A DNA stretch of 64,000 nt, taken from the NCBI RefSeq assembly GCF_038069945.1, contig NZ_JBBPEV010000002.1, positions 62,001 through 126,000 on the forward strand, read 5' to 3'. Shown here piece by piece: positions 53,975 through 63,446 of the stretch (the stretch's first letter is position 1; each line of letters begins with the position of its first letter). The stretch is from Aquabacterium sp. A3 (GTDB lineage: Bacteria > Pseudomonadota > Gammaproteobacteria > Burkholderiales > Burkholderiaceae_C). Position numbers and translations under genes: made by a program. The notes beneath the pieces were generated by a model. It saw only the letters and a program-made list of their open reading frames with translations, ran no database searches and was not told the origin of the DNA.

Positions 53975-55795
53975 TCAGCTGAACATGAAATGTTCGTTGT
54001 CCATTTGCATGACGCTGGAGGTGGGCGCCAGCATGGACTTCTTGTGGGCATCGGCGCGGGGCAGCAGGCGCTCGAAGTAGAACTCGGCCGTCTGGATCTT
54101 GGCCTTGTAGAACTCGGGCGATTCCTTGCCACCGGTCTTCAGCTTCTCTTGAGCGACCAGGGCCTGTTGCAGCCAGAAGTGACCCATCATCACGTAGCCG
54201 GCGTACATCAGGTAGTCGGCGCAGGCCGAGCTGACGATGTCGCGGTCTTTGGCAGCACGCAGCATGATGCGCAGCGTCAAGCCCTTCCATTGCAGGGCAC
54301 GCTTGAAGCAGGCGCGGGCCATCGAACCGATGGGCCCGCCGTCCAGCAGGTGGGGCTTGGCCTGGGCGGTCATGATGCCGGTGAACTCGCTGACCACCTT
54401 GCCACGGCTTTGCAGCAGCACCTTGCGGCCCAGCAGGTCAAGCGCCTGGATGCCGGTGGTGCCTTCGTACAGCGTGGCGATGCGGGCGTCACGGGCGATC
54501 AGCTCCATGCCGTGCTCTTTGATGTAGCCGTGGCCACCGAAGACCTGCATGCCGATGTTGGCGCACTCCAGGCCCAGCTCGGTGATGAAGCCCTTGAGGA
54601 TGGGGGTGTAGAAGCCGAGCTTGTCGTCGTAGCGCTCGTATTCCTTCATGTCGCCCTTGGCGGCACCGGCCACCATCAGGTCGGCCAGCTTGGCCGAGCT
54701 GTAGATCATGGCGCGGGCGCCTTCGGCCACGGCCTTTTGCGTCAGCAGCATGCGGCGCACGTCGGCGTGCCAGATCAGCGCGTCGGCGGTGTGCTCGGCA
54801 TCTTTCTTGCCGCTCAGGGCGCGCATCGAGCGACGCTCTTTGGCGTAGGGCAGCGAGCCCTGGTACGACAGCTCGGCGTGGGCCAGGCCTTGCAGCGCGG
54901 TGCCGATGCGGGCGCTGTTCATGAAGGTGAACATGGCTTCCAGGCCCTTGTTGGGCTGGGAGATCATGTAGCCGGTGGCGTCATCGAAGTTCATCACGCA
55001 GGTGGCCGAGGCGCGGATGCCCATCTTGTGCTCCAGCGCACCGGCCTTGACCGTGTTGCGCTCGCCCAGCGAGCCATCGGCGTTCACGATGAACTTGGGC
55101 ACGATGAACAAGGAGATGCCACGGGTGCCCTTGGGCGCATCGGGCAGGCGGGCCAGCACGATGTGGATGATGTTCTCGGTCAGGTCGTGTTCACCCGAGG
55201 AGATGAAGATCTTGGTGCCGGTCAGCTTGTAGCTGCCATCGGCTTGAGGCTCGGCCTTGGTCTTGACCTGACCCAGGTCGGTGCCGCACTGGGGCTCGGT
55301 CAGGCACATGGTGCCGGCCCAGCGGCCTTCGATCAGCGGCGGCAGGTAGGTTTCTTTCTGCTTGTCGTTGCCGTGCAGGTAGATGGTGTTCATGCAGCCC
55401 AGGCTCAGGCCGGGGTACATGGTGAAGGGCCAGTTGGCCGTGCCCATCATTTCCGACTTCAGCAGGTTCAGCGACATGGGCAGCTCCTGCCCGCCGTACA
55501 CCTTGGGGTGGGCCAGGCCTTGCCAGCCGCCGGCGGCGTACTCGGCATAGGCTTCCTTGTAGCCCTTGGGCGTGGTCACTTCACCGTCGTTGATGGTGCA
55601 GCCTTCCTGGTCGCCAGTCAGGTACAGGGGGCTCAGCACTTCTTCGCAGAACGTGGCGCAGCCTTCCAGGATGGCGTCCACCATGTCGGGGGTGGCGTCT
55701 TCACCATTGGGCAGCGACGCGTAGTGCGCGGGGTAATCGAACACTTCGTTGAGCAAAAAGCGCATGTCGCGCAACGGGGCCTTGTACTGCGGCAT
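53975..55795 (-). CDS. Acyl-CoA dehydrogenase (DmdC-type, with C-terminal domain)
   Basis: 606 residues, longer than classic acyl-CoA dehydrogenases (about 380). N-terminal, middle (FAD-binding: CLTEPQCGTDLGQVKT, TKIFISSGEHD) and C-terminal domains, with the extra helical domain at the end. QVFGGHGYIKEHGMELIARDARIATLYEGTTGIQA contains the catalytic Glu (YEGTTGIQ). DmdC-like proteins act on methylthio- or long-chain acyl-CoA. Preceded by two TetR-type sites. Confidence 0.9.
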   Translation of the reverse strand: MPQYKAPLRDMRFLLNEVFDYPAHYASLPNGEDATPDMVDAILEGCATFCEEVLSPLYLTGDQEGCTINDGEVTTPKGYKEAYAEYAAGGWQGLAHPKVYGGQELPMSLNLLKSEMMGTANWPFTMYPGLSLGCMNTIYLHGNDKQKETYLPPLIEGRWAGTMCLTEPQCGTDLGQVKTKAEPQADGSYKLTGTKIFISSGEHDLTENIIHIVLARLPDAPKGTRGISLFIVPKFIVNADGSLGERNTVKAGALEHKMGIRASATCVMNFDDATGYMISQPNKGLEAMFTFMNSARIGTALQGLAHAELSYQGSLPYAKERRSMRALSGKKDAEHTADALIWHADVRRMLLTQKAVAEGARAMIYSSAKLADLMVAGAAKGDMKEYERYDDKLGFYTPILKGFITELGLECANIGMQVFGGHGYIKEHGMELIARDARIATLYEGTTGIQALDLLGRKVLLQSRGKVVSEFTGIMTAQAKPHLLDGGPIGSMARACFKRALQWKGLTLRIMLRAAKDRDIVSSACADYLMYAGYVMMGHFWLQQALVAQEKLKTGGKESPEFYKAKIQTAEFYFERLLPRADAHKKSMLAPTSSVMQMDNEHFMFS

Positions 55796-56147
55796 GGGTC
55801 ACCTCGGTGTGTGGTTGCCTCGGCCAGAGGCCGACGGGATGGATGATGGATCAATTTCGAACGATCGTTCATTTCAAACGGTCGTTCGAATCAGGACGCG
55901 TTTATACCCCATGGGCGGGCGCTTGTGCACGCCATTCCCGGGTTGGGCTCCGGGATTTGCGGGTTTGTCTCGTTTCCGCCCCTCACCCTGGGGGGTGGCG
56001 CCCGATTGGGCAGGCTGGCCTGGGCGGGGCCCGATCCCTCGAATGAGCGAAGGGTAATCCTCGGTATTTAATGGAAGTCAGGCAATGACGGGCATCCGTG
56101 GGTTGTTGACAATTTCGGGGACATCAACACCTGAGTGAGACATCCCC
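55796..56147. promoter_or_regulatory. 352-base intergenic region of acyl-CoA dehydrogenase and pectinacetylesterase-like gene
   Basis: Two related palindromes, GAACGATCGTTC (55859-55870) and AAACGGTCGTTC (55876-55887), stand 17 bases apart about 65-90 bases before the dehydrogenase start, a typical TetR-type operator. The rest is GC-rich with nothing further recognised. Confidence 0.5.
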
Positions 56148-57416
56148 ATGAAGTCCTTGTCGATTCGCAGTCTGGTCCTGACAGGACTGGCGATGCTGGC
56201 CAGTGGTGCCGCCGTGGCGCAAAGCTATTACAAATGGGAGGCGGTGGAGGCCCCTGCGGCCACCGGAGCCTCGTGCGGCAACGGCACGCCGTACCGATTT
56301 TTTGTGAACCGCACGCCATTCACCACCAAAACCGTGGTGATGTTCGAGGGCGGCGGCGCGTGCTGGGCCAAGGGCAATTGCCTGGGCGAGGGCGGGCTCC
56401 TGGGGGCATCCAACCCCAACGGGGTGCCGGCCAACTACATGACATCGGCATCGATGGCCGCCTTCGGGTTGATCACGCCATTCACGGCGCGACTGCACCC
56501 GTTCAATCAGATCCAGACGCAAAGCTGGAACATCATCTACGTGCCTTACTGCACGGGTGACGTGCACACCGGCAACAAGGTGGCGGTGTACCCCGATCCG
56601 GACCCTGCCCAGCCTGCACTCACCTACTACCACCGAGGGGCCCGCAATGCCGAGGCCCTGGCCCAGTGGATGGCGCAAAACATGAAGCGCCCAGAGCACC
56701 TGCTGGTGACCGGCTTTTCTGCAGGCGGCGCGGGATCGACCAGCAACTACGGCGTGTTGCGCGACATCGTCAAGCCGCGCGCAGCCACCTTGCTGGCCGA
56801 TTCAGGGCCTTTGATGCAGGCCCCGCGCGGCGCCACCGCCGAGCAGGCGCCGTCCCTGCGTTTGCACGAAAAGATCCGCTCAGCCTGGGGGCTGGACGGT
56901 CCTGAGGGACTCGTGAACAAGCTGATGGCCCGCTATCCGGGCGTTGGCGACCCCAATAACCTGGGCTCGCTCACCACCGCCATGGCCGAGGTCTATCCAC
57001 AAGACCGCTTCGGTTACGCCGTGTTCCAGCAAGACACCATCTATTCGGATTTCTCGTACCGCGATTTCTACCCCGAGATCGCTGCCGCCCCAGCCGCCGA
57101 GCGCACGGCCCTGCTGCTGGCCAAATGGAAGCCCGAGGTCAAGGCCTGGACGGACGCCATGAAGCCCTACGCCAACATCGGCTACTACGTTCCTCATGAG
57201 CGCAATTTCATCGGCTCGCATTGCCTGACCATCCTGGGCTTTGATGGCACCGAGATCCGCTCGCCCCAACGTTTCCGCTCGGTCGAGGTGTTTCTGGACA
57301 ACCTCATCAGTCGCCGTGGGGCGCTCATCAAGGCCTATGAGGCCGAACCCGCCCCCCAATCCACGGGGGGTGGGGCGCTGTGGGACGCGATTACCGCGCT
57401 GTTCTCTGGGGCGTGA
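56148..57416 (+). CDS. Secreted pectinacetylesterase-family (PAE/Notum-like) hydrolase
   Basis: 422 residues. Signal peptide ending GAAVAQS. Motifs: FEGGGACWAKGNC (oxyanion Gly-Gly-Gly), IYVPYCTGDVHTG, the nucleophile GFSAGGAGS and a C-terminal SHCLTIL with the catalytic His. Cys-rich N-terminal region. Family hydrolyses acetyl or acyl esters; substrate uncertain. A separate lipase follows in the same direction. Confidence 0.82.
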   Translation: MKSLSIRSLVLTGLAMLASGAAVAQSYYKWEAVEAPAATGASCGNGTPYRFFVNRTPFTTKTVVMFEGGGACWAKGNCLGEGGLLGASNPNGVPANYMTSASMAAFGLITPFTARLHPFNQIQTQSWNIIYVPYCTGDVHTGNKVAVYPDPDPAQPALTYYHRGARNAEALAQWMAQNMKRPEHLLVTGFSAGGAGSTSNYGVLRDIVKPRAATLLADSGPLMQAPRGATAEQAPSLRLHEKIRSAWGLDGPEGLVNKLMARYPGVGDPNNLGSLTTAMAEVYPQDRFGYAVFQQDTIYSDFSYRDFYPEIAAAPAAERTALLLAKWKPEVKAWTDAMKPYANIGYYVPHERNFIGSHCLTILGFDGTEIRSPQRFRSVEVFLDNLISRRGALIKAYEAEPAPQSTGGGALWDAITALFSGA

Positions 57417-57531
57417 GAGGGGTCTAACCCAATCGGTCTAGAACGTAATCCCCATAACGTTTTCCGTTCGGTGCTGCCAACAATCCACCACGTACTACCG
57501 CACAACCTTCATGCAACCGCAGGAGACCCAC

Positions 57532-59346
57532 ATGTCGCAACGTTCTTCCTTCATGAGCCGCTCGCTGGCCTCCCTGGCCCTGACGGCCGTGGCCGCAGCC
57601 GCCGCCACCACCATGGCCACCTCGGCCGTGGCCGCCACCGTCGGCCCCGCCGATGACACCTTCTTCACGCTGCCCTCGTCGGTGCCGGCCGGTTCGGCAG
57701 GCACCCTGGTCAGCTACCGCGAGACCACGGTGAACCTGGGCGACAACGTGCCCGCGCCCAAGGCGTGGAACGTGTTGTACAAGTCGACCGACTCGGTCGG
57801 CCAGAGCAATGTGGTCTCCGGCACCGTGCTGGTGCCCAACACCTCGTGGCCTTGGTGGAAGGGTTCGCGCCCCGTCGTGCTGTACGCGGTGGGCACCCAT
57901 GGTCTGGCCACCGAGTGCGCGCCTTCGCGCCAGATGGCCAAGGGCACTGACTACGAAAACGCCAACATCGCCGCCGCGCTGGCCGAAGGCTATGCCGTGC
58001 TGGTGACCGACTACCAAGGCTACGTGGCCGGTGACAAGTCCACCTACCTGGCCGGCATGTCGCAAGGCAACGCCGTGCTGGACATCTTCAAGGCTGCTGT
58101 CGCCGTTCCCAACGTTGGCCTGAAGGCCAACACCAAGGTCGCCATCTGGGGCTTCTCGCAAGGTGGCCAATCGGCAGCCTGGGCGGGTCAGCTGCAACCC
58201 ACCTACGCACCGACGATGAAGCTGGTGGGCGTGGCCGCTGGTGGCATCCCTGGTGACTTCATCAGCTCTGCGCTGAACCTGGACGGCAACCTGGGCGCCG
58301 CCTTCCTGGCCTCGGGCGTGGTGGGTCTGGGCAACCAGTACCCCAACAAGCTGCCCATCGACCTGATCGCCAGCGCCGCCGGCAAGGCCGAACTGGCCAA
58401 GCTGAGCACCAAGTGCGTGTTCGAAGCCCTGCCCGAGTACCAGAACAAGCGCATCAGCGACTACACGGTGGGTGGCATCACGCTGACCGACCTGCTGGCC
58501 GTGCCCAACATCGCGGCCGTGCTGACCGAGCAAGACCTGGGCAAGAGCAAGATCAACGCTCCTCTGTATCAGTACCATGGTCAGGCTGACCAGTTCATCC
58601 CGCTGGCACAGGCCTTTGCCTTGAAGCAGATGTATTGCAGCCAGGGCACCAAGGTCAAGTTCGACCTGTACCCCAGCGAGCACATCTCCACGCAGTTCCA
58701 GGCCGCGCCTGCCGCGCTGTCGTTCATTGCCGACCGCATCGCTGGCCGCACGGTGCCCAACACCTGCTCGAACACCACGGTGCCTGCCCCGACCGCCAAC
58801 CCGGGTGGCGGCAACTTTGTCGTGACCCTGGACAAGTGGCCGCTGACCGCCAGCGTCAACCTCAAGACCCTGGCCCAGACCGTCACCTTGCCTGCAGCTT
58901 CGAGCTTCACGGCCGATGCCGACATCACGGACAAGACCCTGAAGGGCCAACTGGCGGTGCCTGACTTCGAGACCACCATCACCCTGTTCGGCATCCCGGC
59001 CAAGGTGGGTCTGCGCATCACCCCCGCAGGTGACACCACCGGCACTGCCGAGCTGGACACCGAAGGTCAGCTGAGCATCAACGGCACGGCCAAGGCCTTC
59101 ATCAGCGTGACCTCGCTGCTGGGCATCAACCTGGGCGAGTGCAAGACCACGGCCCCTGTGGAGTTCCCGCTGAACTTCAAGGGCCCTGTCTCGGCACTGG
59201 GCAGTGGCGGTCTGAAGTTCTCGGGCACCACCACCTTCCCGACGCTGAGCGGCTGCTTCTTCTCGGCCGTGTTGTCCACCCTGATGTCGGGTTCGGGCCA
59301 AGGCTACAGCTTCCAGGTGGCCCCGCCGGCTCCGACGGCCAACTGA
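57532..59346 (+). CDS. Secreted lipase (secretory LIP family) with C-terminal beta domain
   Basis: 604 residues. ATG 57532 with GGAGA upstream. Signal peptide up to SAVAA|TVGP. Alpha/beta-hydrolase core with GxSxG GFSQGGQS (the nucleophile) and the later Asp/His (QYHGQADQFIP; PSEHIS). LIP-type domain to about 420, followed by a ~170-residue beta-rich domain that ends PPAPTAN, not known to me. Strong terminator follows at 59367. Confidence 0.82.
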   Translation: MSQRSSFMSRSLASLALTAVAAAAATTMATSAVAATVGPADDTFFTLPSSVPAGSAGTLVSYRETTVNLGDNVPAPKAWNVLYKSTDSVGQSNVVSGTVLVPNTSWPWWKGSRPVVLYAVGTHGLATECAPSRQMAKGTDYENANIAAALAEGYAVLVTDYQGYVAGDKSTYLAGMSQGNAVLDIFKAAVAVPNVGLKANTKVAIWGFSQGGQSAAWAGQLQPTYAPTMKLVGVAAGGIPGDFISSALNLDGNLGAAFLASGVVGLGNQYPNKLPIDLIASAAGKAELAKLSTKCVFEALPEYQNKRISDYTVGGITLTDLLAVPNIAAVLTEQDLGKSKINAPLYQYHGQADQFIPLAQAFALKQMYCSQGTKVKFDLYPSEHISTQFQAAPAALSFIADRIAGRTVPNTCSNTTVPAPTANPGGGNFVVTLDKWPLTASVNLKTLAQTVTLPAASSFTADADITDKTLKGQLAVPDFETTITLFGIPAKVGLRITPAGDTTGTAELDTEGQLSINGTAKAFISVTSLLGINLGECKTTAPVEFPLNFKGPVSALGSGGLKFSGTTTFPTLSGCFFSAVLSTLMSGSGQGYSFQVAPPAPTAN

Positions 59347-59366
59347 TCCTGGTCTGAGGCATGATG

Positions 59367-59393
59367 AAAGCCGGCGCTTGCGCCGGCTTTTTT
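59367..59393 (+). terminator. Intrinsic terminator after the lipase gene
   Basis: AAAGCCGGCG-CTTG-CGCCGGCTTT followed by TTTT: a GC-rich stem with U-run, 20 bases after the lipase stop. Confidence 0.9.
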
Positions 59394-59437
59394 CCGTGTG
59401 ATACCTGTGTTTTTGCTGAACTGGAGGATGGCAAACC

Positions 59438-60103
59438 GTGGTGGTAATGATTGAGCGCAAACAAAGCCCCTGGGTGCTCCGGGGTGTGATCCTTGCCGTG
59501 TTGCTGGCGCTGGTGGGTGCCGGCTGGTGGGCCTGGTCGTGGCAACCTGACGATCTCATGACCGAGGAGGCGCCTGCCGTCCGCGACAGCGCGGTCACGG
59601 CGCCAGCGGTGGTCTCTGTGGCGCCTTCTGAGGCCCTGGGGGCCGACGGCCCGCCGGTGGATGCCCAGGCATGGCGCCAGCAGGCCCAGCAGGCCGAGCA
59701 GGCGGTGGTGGGTGGCGCCGGTGGCATGGTGCCTGCACCGCCCATTCAGGGCGTGGTCACCGAGCGTCCGTCTTACGTCTCGCTCATCGAGTGGATGGCC
59801 TTGAAATCGGCCGCACAACAACACGCCGATCCCGATGCCGAACTGACGCGCCTGGTTAACTTTTTGCGTTTCATGCGCTTGAGGGACGTGCTGGACGCGC
59901 TGCCTCAGGATGCGGCTGCGCAGCGCCAGTTGTTGGCCAATGCCTTGTTGAGCGAGTTGCCCACGCACGTGCAGCAAGGCAACATCGGCCGCACAGAAGC
60001 CCTGGGGCTGCAAGCCCAATGGTTGGCCATCGTGCAGCCCGACGAGCAGTTGAGGGCCGAGATGGTGCGCCAGGAGGCCGCCCGCCTGAACCCTGGTCAG
60101 TGA
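59438..60103 (+). CDS. Single-span membrane protein of unknown function
   Basis: 221 residues. Start GTG 59438 has GGAGG 10 bases upstream; ATG 59447 is a second choice. One N-terminal membrane span (about 14-33; VILAVLLALVGAGWWAWSW), a Pro/Ala/Val-rich linker and a helical domain (about 110-220). I recognise no family. Its place after a secreted lipase invites a lipase-specific foldase comparison (LifO), but the LifO signature was not seen. Function unknown. Confidence 0.6.
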   Translation: MVVMIERKQSPWVLRGVILAVLLALVGAGWWAWSWQPDDLMTEEAPAVRDSAVTAPAVVSVAPSEALGADGPPVDAQAWRQQAQQAEQAVVGGAGGMVPAPPIQGVVTERPSYVSLIEWMALKSAAQQHADPDAELTRLVNFLRFMRLRDVLDALPQDAAAQRQLLANALLSELPTHVQQGNIGRTEALGLQAQWLAIVQPDEQLRAEMVRQEAARLNPGQ

Positions 60104-60109
60104 CCGGGA

Positions 60110-60157
60110 TGCCCGCTCGGAGCGGGCACGCGCATTGCTTGTATACCAGTCTGTACA
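60110..60157. promoter_or_regulatory. Hairpin and GntR-like site before the BMP gene
   Basis: TGCCCGCT-CGG-AGCGGGCA (60110-60128) may end the previous transcript, without U-run. TTGTATAC-N5-TGTACA (60139-60157) resembles GntR-type sites. Only a pattern match. Confidence 0.3.
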
Positions 60158-60233
60158 TCTCTCGGTGCACTAGGTGGGTGCCTGGTGCCTTGGTCGAGAC
60201 GATGGTGTCACATGCTGGTGCAAGGAGATGCGC

Positions 60234-61352
60234 ATGTCAATGGATCAATGGAATCGTCGGTCTTGGATGAAGAACGTCGGGGGCGCCGGCGCCGGTCTGG
60301 CGCTGGGCGGCCTGGGCTTGCCCGCCTGGGCACAAAAGACGCTGACGATCGGCATGATCTATGTGGGGCCGAAGGACGACTTCGGCTACAACCAGTCGCA
60401 CTATGAAGCGGCCATGGCCATCAAGGCCATGCCCGGCATCGAGATGGTGGGCGAAGAAAACGTGCCCGAGACCCAGGCCGTGCAAAAGACCATGCAGGGC
60501 ATGATCTCGCAAGACGGCGCCACCTTGCTGTTTCCCACGTCGTTCGGTTACTTCAACCCGCACATCCTGGAGGTGGCCAAGAAGAACCCCGACGTGCGCT
60601 TCTCGCACTGCGGTGGTCTGTGGGACGCCGCCAAGCACCCCAAGAGCGTGGGCAGCTTCTTTGGCTACATCGACGAGTGCCAGTACCTCAATGGCGTGAT
60701 CGCCGGCCACATGAGCAAGTCCGGCAAGATCGGCTTCATCGCGGCCAAGCCCATCCCGCAGGTGCTGCGCAACATCAACGCCTTCACGCTGGGCGCCCAG
60801 TCGGTCAACCCCAAGATCACCTGTTCGGTGATTTTCACGGGCGACTGGTCCATGCCGGTCAAAGAGGCTGAGGCCACCAACAGCCTGGCCGACCAGGGCG
60901 TGGACGTGTTCACGATGCACGTCGATGGCCCGAAGGTGGTCGTCGAGACCGCCGCCCGTCGCGGCAAGTTCGTGTGCGGCTACCACGCCTCGCAGGCCAA
61001 GCTGGCGCCCAATGCCTACCTCACCGGGGCCGAGTGGAACTGGGTGACGCCGTACAAGCAGATCGTGGAGGCCGCACGCACCGGCAAGCCGCACCCCAAC
61101 TTCTTGCGCGGTGGTCTGAAAGAAGGCTATGTGAAAACCTCGCCCTATGGCGCCATGGTGCCTGAGGGTGCGCGCAAGAACGCCGACGCCATCAAGGCGC
61201 TGATGCTCAAAGACCAGTTCGAGATCTTCAAGGGCGAGTTGAAGGACAACACGGGCAAGGTGGTGATCCCGAAGGGCACGGTCATGAAGCAGACCGACAT
61301 CGCCCTGGAAGGGATGAACTACCTGGTCGAAGGCGTCATCGGCAAGATCTGA
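60234..61352 (+). CDS. BMP family ABC transporter substrate-binding protein
   Basis: 372 residues. ATG 60234 has AAGGAG six bases upstream; ATG 60240 is next. Tat-like signal RRSWMKNVGGAGAG, cleavage near LPAWAQ. BMP fold: TIGMIYVGPKDDFGYNQSH, SHCGGLWD, FGYIDECQYLNGVIAGHMS. The family binds nucleosides, purines or related ligands. First gene of an importer operon with two permeases. Confidence 0.9.
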   Translation: MSMDQWNRRSWMKNVGGAGAGLALGGLGLPAWAQKTLTIGMIYVGPKDDFGYNQSHYEAAMAIKAMPGIEMVGEENVPETQAVQKTMQGMISQDGATLLFPTSFGYFNPHILEVAKKNPDVRFSHCGGLWDAAKHPKSVGSFFGYIDECQYLNGVIAGHMSKSGKIGFIAAKPIPQVLRNINAFTLGAQSVNPKITCSVIFTGDWSMPVKEAEATNSLADQGVDVFTMHVDGPKVVVETAARRGKFVCGYHASQAKLAPNAYLTGAEWNWVTPYKQIVEAARTGKPHPNFLRGGLKEGYVKTSPYGAMVPEGARKNADAIKALMLKDQFEIFKGELKDNTGKVVIPKGTVMKQTDIALEGMNYLVEGVIGKI

Positions 61353-61368
61353 GCACAGGGGCGACCCC

Positions 61369-62469
61369 ATGAACCCCTTGACCTCGGTCTTCGACGCCGT
61401 GGTGCTGCCCGTGCTGGCCCTGGCCGGTGCGGTGCTGCTCTTCGGTGGCTTTGTGTGGCTGGGCGGCACCGATCCGGTGCAGGCCTGGATCCTGTTGTTC
61501 AAGGGGGCCTTCGGGGACGCCTTTTCGTGGCAGAACACCCTGCAGCGGGCCGCGCCACTGATGCTCACGGCCTTGTGTGTGGCCATTCCTTACCGCGCCG
61601 GCCTGATGGTGATTGGCGGCGAGGGCGCCCTGGTGCTGGGTGGTCTGGCGTGCGCGGCCTTGCCTTATCTGTTTGCCCCGCCGGATGGCTGGCTGGGCAC
61701 GGCCCTGGTGCTGGCGGCCGGGGCGCTGGCCGGCGGCGTGTGGATTGCGCTGGCGGGGGCTTTGCGCCAGTACCGGGGCGTGAATGAAACCATCGCATCG
61801 CTGTTGATGAGCTACCTGGCCATCGGCCTGTTCAAGCACTTCGTGGAAGGGCCCATGCGCGACCCCGAGAGCCTCAACAAGCCCTCGACCTTGCCCTTGC
61901 CGGTTGACATTCAGTTGGGCCTGATCGGCGAGTACGACGTGCATTGGGGCCTGGTGTGGGGCGCGGTGCTGTGCGTGCTGGCCGGCATCTGGCTGTACGG
62001 CAGCACCCATGGATTTGCCACCCGCGTGGTGGGCGGCAATGCCCGTGCCGCCCGTCTGGTGGGCTTGCCCAGCCACCGCCTGGTCATCACCGCGTGTGCG
62101 CTGGGTGGTGCGGCGGCCGGATTGGCTGGCGCCATCGAGGTGGCGGCCGTGCACACCTCGGCCAATGCCTCGTTGATCGTGGGCCTGGGCTACACGGGCA
62201 TCCTGGTGTCGTTCGTGGCGCGGCACAACCCCTTGGCGGTGGTGCCGGTGGCCATCCTCTTCGGGGGCTTTGGTGCGGCGGGCAGCCTGCTGCAGCGCCG
62301 GCTGGACCTGCCCGATGCGTCGGTGCTGGTGCTGCAGGGTTTTGCGTTCGTGCTCATCCTGGCCAGCGACGCGATGCGCGGCAAGCTGGGCGAATGGTGG
62401 CTGGTGCGGGGCGCGGCGTCGCGGCCGCCTGCGGCCCCGGTGGTGGCAAAGACGGAGGGCGTGGCATGA
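61369..62469 (+). CDS. BMP-type ABC transporter permease
   Basis: 366 residues. Eight to ten membrane spans and the conserved loop GGNARAARLVGLPSHRLVITACALGG of BPD/branched-type permeases. Nucleobase/nucleoside importer. Stop overlaps the next gene by 4 bases. Confidence 0.9.
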   Translation: MNPLTSVFDAVVLPVLALAGAVLLFGGFVWLGGTDPVQAWILLFKGAFGDAFSWQNTLQRAAPLMLTALCVAIPYRAGLMVIGGEGALVLGGLACAALPYLFAPPDGWLGTALVLAAGALAGGVWIALAGALRQYRGVNETIASLLMSYLAIGLFKHFVEGPMRDPESLNKPSTLPLPVDIQLGLIGEYDVHWGLVWGAVLCVLAGIWLYGSTHGFATRVVGGNARAARLVGLPSHRLVITACALGGAAAGLAGAIEVAAVHTSANASLIVGLGYTGILVSFVARHNPLAVVPVAILFGGFGAAGSLLQRRLDLPDASVLVLQGFAFVLILASDAMRGKLGEWWLVRGAASRPPAAPVVAKTEGVA

Positions 62470-63398
62470 GCGATCCCGGATTTTTTTCCAGCTTCGGGGA
62501 TGTGGCCCTGGCCGTGCTGGGCGGCGCCATCCGCGTGGGCACGCCCTTCTTGTTCGTGAGCCTGGGTGAGTGCCTTACCGAGAAGTCGGGCCGCATCAAC
62601 CTGGGGCTGGAAGGCGTGCTGGTGCTGTCGGCCATGTCGGCCTTCGGCGCAGCCTACCTGACGGGCTCGCCCTGGATCGGGCTGTTGCTGGGCGCCTGCG
62701 CGGGCGCCTTGTTGGCCATGCTGCATGGTCTGTTGTGCTCTTTGCCGCGGGTGAACGACATCGCCACGGGCATCGCGCTGATGCTGCTGGGCGCCGGCCT
62801 GGCCTTCTACCTGGGCAAGCCTTTGATCCAGCCACAGGCGCCGCAGATTCCCTCGCTGGCCTTGGGAGCCTGGAGTGATTCGGCCCAGGTGCAGGCGGCT
62901 TTGCGCATCAATGCGCTGTTTCCGATCGGGGTGCTGCTGGCCTTGTTCATGGCCTGGGCGTTCGCCAACACCCGCTGGGGCCTGATCGTGCGCATGGCCG
63001 GCGACAGCAGCGATGCAGCAAGGGCCTTGGGCTACTCGGTCAACACCGTGCGGGTGCTGGCCACCACCGTGGGCGGCTTCATCGCTGGTTTGGGGGGCGC
63101 CTCGCTGTCGCTGTACTACCCGGGCAGCTGGAACGAAGGCCTGTCCAGCGGGCAGGGGCTGATCGCCGTGGCCTTGGTGATCTTTGCGCGCTGGCGCCCG
63201 GTGGCCTGCCTGTGGGCCGCGCTGTTGTTTGGTGGGGCCGGGGCCCTGGGGCCAGCCTTGCAATCGGTGGGCATCGGCTGGGGCTACCACCTCTTCAACG
63301 CCATGCCCTATGCGCTGACGCTGCTCATCCTGATCTGGACCTGCAGCCCCAAGCGCTCACTGCAAGGCGCGCCGTTGGAATTGGGTGTCACGCGCTGA
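62466..63398 (+). CDS. BMP-type ABC transporter permease
   Basis: 310 residues from ATG 62466. Polytopic with motif TEKSGRINLGLEGVLVLSAM and the loop RMAGDSSDAARALGYSVNTVRVLATTVGG. Pairs with the preceding permease. The matching ATPase is not between these genes. Confidence 0.9.
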   Translation: MSDPGFFSSFGDVALAVLGGAIRVGTPFLFVSLGECLTEKSGRINLGLEGVLVLSAMSAFGAAYLTGSPWIGLLLGACAGALLAMLHGLLCSLPRVNDIATGIALMLLGAGLAFYLGKPLIQPQAPQIPSLALGAWSDSAQVQAALRINALFPIGVLLALFMAWAFANTRWGLIVRMAGDSSDAARALGYSVNTVRVLATTVGGFIAGLGGASLSLYYPGSWNEGLSSGQGLIAVALVIFARWRPVACLWAALLFGGAGALGPALQSVGIGWGYHLFNAMPYALTLLILIWTCSPKRSLQGAPLELGVTR

Positions 63399-63446
63399 TC
63401 GGTTGATGAGGCGTGATGAGGTGAGGCGATCGACAGGAGTTCTGAC

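Noticed and set aside
53582..55846. 754-residue plus-strand frame
   Set aside because: Shadow of the acyl-CoA dehydrogenase and TetR genes.
57424..59745. 773-residue minus-strand frame
   Set aside because: Shadow of the lipase gene; no motif.
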